Shown: positions 19,018-23,608 of the stretch, piece after piece
Numbering within the stretch: position 1 is the stretch's first letter
Layout: every line of letters starts with the position of its first letter
Virus record (IMG/VR): IMGVR_UViG_3300031669_000236
Coordinates: 1 to 23,608 of that record
Source: a virus
Length of the DNA stretch: 23,608 bases
Strand: one strand, 5' to 3'
Made by a program: the position numbers and the translations under genes
The notes under the pieces: generated by a model
Databases searched by the model: none
What the model was told of the DNA's origin: nothing
What the model saw: the letters and a program-made list of their open reading frames with translations, nothing else

Positions 19018-19569
19018 ATGACTTATTCCGTAACTACCCCTCAATTGGGTTTCTTGCAAATTGCCAACGTTGACGCTGGATATTTGCCCCCTAGTTCGGT
19101 ATCTAGTGGTAGCACTACTACTTACCCAACTGCGCCAGCATATCCTGGCATGATTATCGAAGCGTCTGATCCTACTTATGGGACTGCTGAATTCATCATG
19201 CTGGCTGGTGTTGCCTCAACTGCTGTAGGTTCTGTTGTTACCTATAACACAACCAGCTTCACTACTACGCTGGCTGCTGTAGGTACTAACAAGCCTCAAC
19301 CTATCGCCATTGCTATGTCTGCAAATACCGCCGCAACAACTTGGGGCTGGTATCAGATTAGCGGTGTTGCAGTGGTTAAAAAGACTTGCACTGTATCGCT
19401 TGCTGCAAATGCCGCTGTAGGTGTGCTGACTATCGGCCTGATTGCCGGTACAGGTTCAGGCAAAGAAGTTCAGGGTGCATTGGTTTCCGCTGTAGCTTCG
19501 GCTACTGCCGGACGTACTACTGTGCAAGTAGTGCTTAACAGGCCGAACATGCAGGGAAGGGCCTCATAA
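19018..19569 (+). CDS. beta-rich head accessory protein, 183 residues
   Basis: AAAGGAGAATATT precedes ATG 19018, almost the same leader as that of the capsid gene. The product is rich in Ser, Thr, Ala and Gly (SVSSGSTTTYPTAPAYPGMI) with alternating beta pattern, probably a decoration or fibre-like capsid protein. Its place after the capsid gene fits. No family named with certainty. Confidence 0.7.
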   Translation: MTYSVTTPQLGFLQIANVDAGYLPPSSVSSGSTTTYPTAPAYPGMIIEASDPTYGTAEFIMLAGVASTAVGSVVTYNTTSFTTTLAAVGTNKPQPIAIAMSANTAATTWGWYQISGVAVVKKTCTVSLAANAAVGVLTIGLIAGTGSGKEVQGALVSAVASATAGRTTVQVVLNRPNMQGRAS

Positions 19570-19586
19570 GATGTAAAAGTATTCAG

Positions 19587-19601
19587 CCCCTTTTCAAGGG
19601 G
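19587..19601 (+). other. short hairpin between structural genes
   Basis: CCCCTT (19587-19592), loop TTC, AAGGGG (19596-19601). No T run follows, so it is not a proper intrinsic terminator; it may stabilise the capsid message or partly shield the next gene. Confidence 0.45.
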
Positions 19602-19629
19602 GTTGAGTAAATTTACAACTGGAGCAAAA

Positions 19630-20994
19630 ATGCAACTCCCATACAGTAATTTGCAAATAACACATCACAACCCGGGCGCAAAGAATCCTTTGATTTTGCC
19701 TATCAATGTTATCTGTAATACAGATGACGAAGTAATAAACGAAAACATCCGTATTAACTCACGCAGACAAGGCAAATGGCAACGTCTTGAAGCTGAACAT
19801 AGTAAAATCGCAATCCTATGCGGAAGTGGCCCAAGCCTTGCGGATAATCTTGAACAAATACGACGAGCACAAAAAGATGGCGGAGTTGTATTTGCCATGA
19901 ACGGAGCCGCAAAGTTTCTTGATGAGCATGGGATTCTTGCCGATTATCAAGTAATGATTGATGCGCGAGAAGTAACCGCTGATCTTGTTGGCCCAGCTAA
20001 AAAGCATCTTTTTGCCTCACAAGTTAGTTATAAATGCTTTGAAAAAGCGCCCGATGCTATTGTATGGCACCTTCAAATAGAAGGCATCGACAAACTTCTA
20101 CCAGATTATGCGAATGATTACTGCTTGATTGGTGGGGCGGCTTCTGTAGGCAATACTGCAACATGCCTAGCGTATGCTATGGGATACAGAAAACTTGAGA
20201 TTTACGGGTATGACTCAAGCAATAAAGGCGAAAACTCACATTCTTTTCATCAAAAAATTAATGATGGCGAGCCGATGGCCTCTGTAAGGTTTGGCGGTAA
20301 AGACTATATTTGCAGCTTAACCATGAAGCTTCAAGCAGAAAAGTTTATGGATACTGCCCGTGCGCTTATGGGATATGGGGTCAAAATCAACGTTCATGGT
20401 TATGGGCTTCTTCCTGATATGTGGGCCGCATGGGATAACATCGTAGAGCTTGGTGAGCAAGCGAAGTATGAATTGATGTGGACTCATCCAGAATATAGAG
20501 AAGTTGCGCCAGGTGAGTTATGCGCAGATAAATTTATCACCATGTTTAAACCTAAAGGTAAGGTAATTGACTTTGGATGCGGTACAGGGCGAGGCGCATT
20601 GAAGATTAAGGAATCTGGATGTGACGTTCTATTATTGGACTTTACGGACAATAGCCGCGATCTTGAAGCAAAGACATTACCATTTAAGCGCGTTGACCTT
20701 ACCCAGCCTATTGATATAGAGCCAGCAGAATATGGCTACTGTACCGATGTTATGGAACATATTGAGCCTGAAAAAGTGCAAGATGTAATCACAAATATCA
20801 TGGATAAATGCGAAAAATGTTTTTTTCAAATTTCCACTGTACCGGATGTTATGGGTGAATTAATTGGGCAAGACTTGCACCTAACTGTAAAACCTTTGGC
20901 ATGGTGGGAACATTTATTTAAAAGTTTGAGCTTCAATGTTGAATGGTCAGAAGATCAAAACATTGCGGCTCTTTTTTATGTATCAAAGGCGTAA
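19630..20994 (+). CDS. DUF115 (MAF/MptE-like) domain fused to SAM methyltransferase, 454 residues
   Basis: Residues 50-265 show the DUF115 pattern: IAILCGSGPSLADNLEQI, FAMNGAAKFLDEHGILADYQ, YCLIGGAASVGNTATCLAYA, LEIYGYDSS. This domain occurs in motility-accessory (Maf) sugar transferases and MptE-like pyrophosphokinases. Residues 300-454 are a class I methyltransferase: VIDFGCGTGRG (motif I, 312-322), VLLLDFTD (motif II region), GYCTDVMEHIEPE (motif IV region). It lies among virion genes. Modification of a virion or host glycan, or of a small molecule, is possible; the substrate is unknown. ATG 19630 follows GGAG; a TTG 27 bases earlier has no usable ribosome site. A CCCCTT/AAGGGG hairpin lies at 19587-19601. 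Confidence 0.83.
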   Translation: MQLPYSNLQITHHNPGAKNPLILPINVICNTDDEVINENIRINSRRQGKWQRLEAEHSKIAILCGSGPSLADNLEQIRRAQKDGGVVFAMNGAAKFLDEHGILADYQVMIDAREVTADLVGPAKKHLFASQVSYKCFEKAPDAIVWHLQIEGIDKLLPDYANDYCLIGGAASVGNTATCLAYAMGYRKLEIYGYDSSNKGENSHSFHQKINDGEPMASVRFGGKDYICSLTMKLQAEKFMDTARALMGYGVKINVHGYGLLPDMWAAWDNIVELGEQAKYELMWTHPEYREVAPGELCADKFITMFKPKGKVIDFGCGTGRGALKIKESGCDVLLLDFTDNSRDLEAKTLPFKRVDLTQPIDIEPAEYGYCTDVMEHIEPEKVQDVITNIMDKCEKCFFQISTVPDVMGELIGQDLHLTVKPLAWWEHLFKSLSFNVEWSEDQNIAALFYVSKA

Positions 20995-20996
20995 TT

Positions 20997-21014
20997 CTGA
21001 CCGCCCCCAGTCAG
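20997..21014 (+). other. short hairpin before the coiled-coil virion gene
   Basis: CTGAC (20997-21001), C-rich loop of eight bases, GTCAG (21010-21014), directly after the stop of the DUF115 fusion gene. No T run follows, so it is not a clear terminator. Confidence 0.35.
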
Positions 21015-21040
21015 TTAACCTAACTACTTAGGAGATTCAA

Positions 21041-21700
21041 ATGATAGCTTCAGACGCAGACAATCCTAATTTCACAGGGGCGCATAACCCTGATTCACGC
21101 CTGGCAGTACGGTTTTATGTAAAGCCTGTTCCTAATAACTTTGAAACAGCCGCGCAAGGTAGACCAATTTTTACAGATGTTGATTTTGTGGAAATATTTG
21201 TCCCGGGTGATAATAATACGATCATAGATCAACCAGTACGCGAAGATCACAAAAAACGCTTCCCGCTACAGTGGGCACATTTTGTGAACAAACACTCTAA
21301 TGATGCACGCGAAATCGGAACGCCTCTATCTCAATGGCCTCAAGTATCTGCAGCCCAAGTTGAAGAATTCCGCGCTATGAAGTTCTTTACGGTTGATGCT
21401 GTTGCGAATGCTTCAGATCAAAATATTCAAAGAATCGGTATGATCGCAGGAATGTCACCCTTTGCCTTCCGTGAAAAAGCACAACAATATCTTAAAATTG
21501 CTAGTGGCGTGGCGGTTGCAAATGAAGCTGAAAAACATTATCAAGAAGCAGAAGCAAAGAATCAGGAATTAACTAGACAACTTGCTGAAAACAATGCTAA
21601 GATTCAACTAATGCAAGAACAAATGGCTCAACTCCTTGAGTCCTCAGTGAAACCAGCTAAACGTGGCCCCAAGCCAAAGGTAAAAGCTGAAGAGGTATAA
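21041..21700 (+). CDS. virion-associated protein with C-terminal coiled coil, 219 residues
   Basis: The N-terminal half (RLAVRFYVKPVPNNFETAAQ; VDFVEIFVPGDNNTII) is beta-rich. Then a helical part, and from residue 165 a coiled coil (EAEAKNQELTRQLAENNAKI), ending in a Lys/Pro-rich tail (KRGPKPKVKAEE). It is located between the DUF115 fusion gene and the tail-neck genes, so probably a structural or assembly protein. TAGGAGATTC precedes ATG 21041. It shares a 20-base identical stretch with the scaffold gene (see findings). No family recognised. Confidence 0.7.
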   Translation: MIASDADNPNFTGAHNPDSRLAVRFYVKPVPNNFETAAQGRPIFTDVDFVEIFVPGDNNTIIDQPVREDHKKRFPLQWAHFVNKHSNDAREIGTPLSQWPQVSAAQVEEFRAMKFFTVDAVANASDQNIQRIGMIAGMSPFAFREKAQQYLKIASGVAVANEAEKHYQEAEAKNQELTRQLAENNAKIQLMQEQMAQLLESSVKPAKRGPKPKVKAEEV

Positions 21701-21711
21701 AGGAGTGATTT

Positions 21712-22617
21712 ATGAGTTCAACAATGCTTCAATTAGTACAACAAGCCACAGGAGAAATGGGGCTTAATGTACCAACTTATGTAGCTGGCAATACACAGCA
21801 GGACGTAGTACAACAACTAGCATTGTTGAACGCTTGCGGACGTGAAATCTCACGCGCTTATATCTGGCAAGCTCTAGCTAAACAGAATTTAATCACTGTT
21901 TCATACACTTCAATAACTGGAGATACCGTCTCTGGTTCTTCTAGTTTAACAAACTGTTCCTCAATCTCAGGAATAGACACAACTTATCAAATTTCAGGGT
22001 CAGGAATAAATCAGGCTACTTATGTGGCTTCTGCTCCTTCCGGTTCAACAATCACCCTTTCCCAGCCTGCTACATCTACTAATACCGGAGCGACTTATAC
22101 GCTTGGAAAAGTAAAGTACTCAATGCCTTCTGACTACGATAGACAAATTGACAGAACTCATTGGGATAAGTCTAAACATTGGGAAATGTTAGGTCCGGAA
22201 ACTGCTCAACAGTGGGAATGGTTAATATCGGGGTATATCTCGACTGGCCCCCGTATTCGCTACAGAATATTTCAAAGTTATTTTCAAATATGGCCTTTGG
22301 TTACCACTGCTGAAGTTTTGGGATTTGAGTATATTTCAAATGGCTGGGTGAATAATGCAGCAGGTACGGCTAAAACATCTTTTACGGATGATACTGATAC
22401 ATGCATTTTCCCTGATAACTTGATGGTATTGGCTTTGAAAAAGAAATACTTTGAAGTTAAGGGTTTTGATGCCGGCGCGTTTACACGTGATTACACAACC
22501 GAAATGTCTATTGCTAAAGCCAATGATGGAGGGTCGCTGACACTATCTATGAACCCTCGCATTAGTACAATATTGATCGGGTGGGAACAGATACCCGATA
22601 GTAATTTTGGGAGTTAA
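21712..22617 (+). CDS. tail accessory / head-tail adaptor protein (P22 gp4-like), 301 residues
   Basis: The helical N-terminus (MLQLVQQATGEMGLNVPTYV, VQQLALLNACGREISRAYIW) and the C-terminal part (YSMPSDYDRQIDRTHW, YRIFQSYFQIWPL, DNLMVLALKKKYFEV) are typical of the gp4-type adaptor ring that seals the portal. A Ser/Thr-rich beta stretch (residues 65-135) forms an insertion, which explains the length of 301 against about 166 in P22. AAAGGAGTGATTT precedes ATG 21712. Confidence 0.75.
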   Translation: MSSTMLQLVQQATGEMGLNVPTYVAGNTQQDVVQQLALLNACGREISRAYIWQALAKQNLITVSYTSITGDTVSGSSSLTNCSSISGIDTTYQISGSGINQATYVASAPSGSTITLSQPATSTNTGATYTLGKVKYSMPSDYDRQIDRTHWDKSKHWEMLGPETAQQWEWLISGYISTGPRIRYRIFQSYFQIWPLVTTAEVLGFEYISNGWVNNAAGTAKTSFTDDTDTCIFPDNLMVLALKKKYFEVKGFDAGAFTRDYTTEMSIAKANDGGSLTLSMNPRISTILIGWEQIPDSNFGS

Positions 22618-22619
22618 AT

Positions 22620-22664
22620 ATGCGCCCATCTAACTTTGCTTTTAATTCTGGATACGGTTCATAA
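22620..22664 (+). CDS. possible 14-residue leader peptide
   Basis: GGGAG precedes ATG 22620, the peptide is MRPSNFAFNSGYGS, and its TAA overlaps the next ATG (22664). It may be a coupling leader for a gene that lacks its own good ribosome site, or a remnant. The length makes function doubtful. Confidence 0.3.
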   Translation: MRPSNFAFNSGYGS

Positions 22665-23047
22665 TGGATACCTCTACTAGATTGTTAATGGCTCAAGCAT
22701 TAAGAAATCCAGATAATCAAAAATTATTTAATGAAGTAAATCAAGATAACAATAATTTAAATATGAATAGTTCAAATCCTTATGTTGCGTCTAATCCATT
22801 GAATAATCAAAATGGGCTAAATACTGGATATGGATCGATAGATATAAATCGTAATCAAGTTTCATTGCAAAAAAATGGACAAATTGGAGACGGTGGGTAT
22901 CACGCAGAATTAACAAAACCTTTTAATGGTGATCCTTCTGGTAAGTTACAGTATATTTTGCCGCATAAGAATGGTTATTTTGAAGCAACAGGGAATGTAT
23001 CACCACAAGAAAAATCATTATATGTTAACTACAAGACTAATTTTTAA
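22664..23047 (+). CDS. Asn-rich protein in the neck region, 127 residues
   Basis: Start ATG 22664 overlaps the 14-residue leader stop. The N-terminal half is Asn-rich and probably disordered (NPDNQKLFNEVNQDNNNLNM); the C-terminal half has beta character (GKLQYILPHKNGYFEATGNV). It lies between the adaptor and the gp10-like gene. The end overlaps the next ATG. No family recognised. Confidence 0.68.
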   Translation: MDTSTRLLMAQALRNPDNQKLFNEVNQDNNNLNMNSSNPYVASNPLNNQNGLNTGYGSIDINRNQVSLQKNGQIGDGGYHAELTKPFNGDPSGKLQYILPHKNGYFEATGNVSPQEKSLYVNYKTNF

Positions 23048-23608
23048 TGGCAGCTAAATCTACCTCTATACCAGCACCTGTTGGCGGCTGGAATGCAAGG
23101 GATTCTATTGCGGATATGGACGCAATAGATGCAGTGACATTAAATAATTTCTTCCCGACTACAACAGATGTAGAGGTAAGATTGGGTTATGCACAATTTG
23201 CAACAGGAATGGCTAGTCAAGTTGAAACGCTTGCAAATTATTCTGGTGGCGCGTCAGATAAAATGTTTGCCTATACTGCTGATGGAAAAATTTATGATGT
23301 AACTGCTGGCGGTGCAGTTGGTGCAGCGGTGGTAACCGGCTTAAGTAATGGACGTTCAGAATATCAAAATATCGCCACTTCTGGCGGTAATTTTTATATG
23401 AGCGTAAACGGAGCTAATAAACTAAAGGGTTACAACGGGACTGCATGGTGGACTGATGGTGATGGAACCCATGATATAACAGGATTTGATACTGCAACAG
23501 CTTCAAATATTACGCTCTTTAAAAACAGAATATGGTTCATTCAGAAAAACACATTGAATGCGTGGTACTTGCCAACATCTTCTATAGCTGGTGCCGCTAG
23601 TCAATATC
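23047..23608 (+). CDS. packaged DNA stabilisation protein (P22 gp10-like), right end cut
   Basis: The N-terminal PVGGWNARDSIADMDAIDAV and TLNNFFPTTTDVEVRLGYAQ segments are seen in P22 gp10-like/hub proteins of podoviruses, followed by repeated beta-propeller-like blades (FAYTADGKIYDVT; FYMSVNGANKLKGYNGTAWW; NRIWFIQKNTLNAWYLP). It forms part of the tail neck below the adaptor ring and keeps the DNA in the head. The gene runs off the right edge after 187 codons. ATG 23047 overlaps the preceding stop. Confidence 0.8.
   Translation, partial: MAAKSTSIPAPVGGWNARDSIADMDAIDAVTLNNFFPTTTDVEVRLGYAQFATGMASQVETLANYSGGASDKMFAYTADGKIYDVTAGGAVGAAVVTGLSNGRSEYQNIATSGGNFYMSVNGANKLKGYNGTAWWTDGDGTHDITGFDTATASNITLFKNRIWFIQKNTLNAWYLPTSSIAGAASQY

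Overview
The window is part of a tailed double-stranded DNA phage or prophage with a short tail (podovirus type) that infects a Gram-negative bacterium. From 11.7 kb onward the gene order is small terminase, large terminase, 715-residue portal, scaffold, major capsid, tail-adaptor protein, gp10-like protein. This matches the P22-type head and tail-neck plan. NinB, a CHC2 primase domain, a DnaB-like helicase, a Rha/KilAC regulator and the strong Shine-Dalgarno sites fit a proteobacterial host, most likely a beta- or gammaproteobacterium. The exact host cannot be read from the sequence.

Region 1 (1 to about 3000) is the surprise: an integron-type gene-cassette array. Eleven attC-like sites, all in one orientation, separate ten complete cassettes of about 220-400 bp. 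Each of the ten cassettes begins with TTRRRY and ends with the exact complement, RYYYAA, just before its attC body; the matching ends extend 7-12 bp. The sites have the R''-L''-L'-R' layout with an unpaired base in the L arm. Nine cassettes carry one short plus-strand gene, usually with its own ribosome binding site and often stopping inside the attC site (ending Asn-Val-stop). One cassette has no convincing gene but is rich in inverted repeats. Several products look like small phage early proteins: a DUF551 protein, Cys-rich zinc proteins, and a Pro-Ala-Ala-Trp-Met protein. No integron integrase is visible.

Region 2 (about 3000-3440) is non-coding but structured. It holds a 15-bp perfect inverted repeat with a 44-base spacer, a tRNA T-arm-like segment on the minus strand, a tandem 12-bp repeat overlapping a near-consensus promoter, and a branched hairpin ending in eight T directly before the rha start codon.

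Region 3 (3441-8874, plus) is a tightly overlapping early operon: Rha/KilAC regulator, DUF1376 replication protein with an AT-rich repeat tract, CHC2 zinc-domain protein, DnaB-like helicase, small unknown proteins, NinB, a second DUF551 protein, a Ref-like HNH nuclease and a DUF1064 nuclease. Region 4 (8879-9739, minus) is a three-gene operon with a winged-helix-like protein. Its strong minus promoter lies in a 221-bp divergent spacer that also contains two DnaA-box-like repeats.

Region 5 (9961-11359) is the lysis module: holin-like protein, T4-type lysozyme with Cys in the catalytic Asp position, coiled-coil membrane protein, and a 28-residue membrane peptide. Region 6 (11363 to the right edge) is packaging, head and neck. 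It is interrupted by an unusual DUF115-methyltransferase fusion gene. The last gene runs off the window.

Inference: the phage seems to keep its variable small early genes in a recombinable cassette array next to its regulatory switch, with the integrase supplied from outside the window or by the host.
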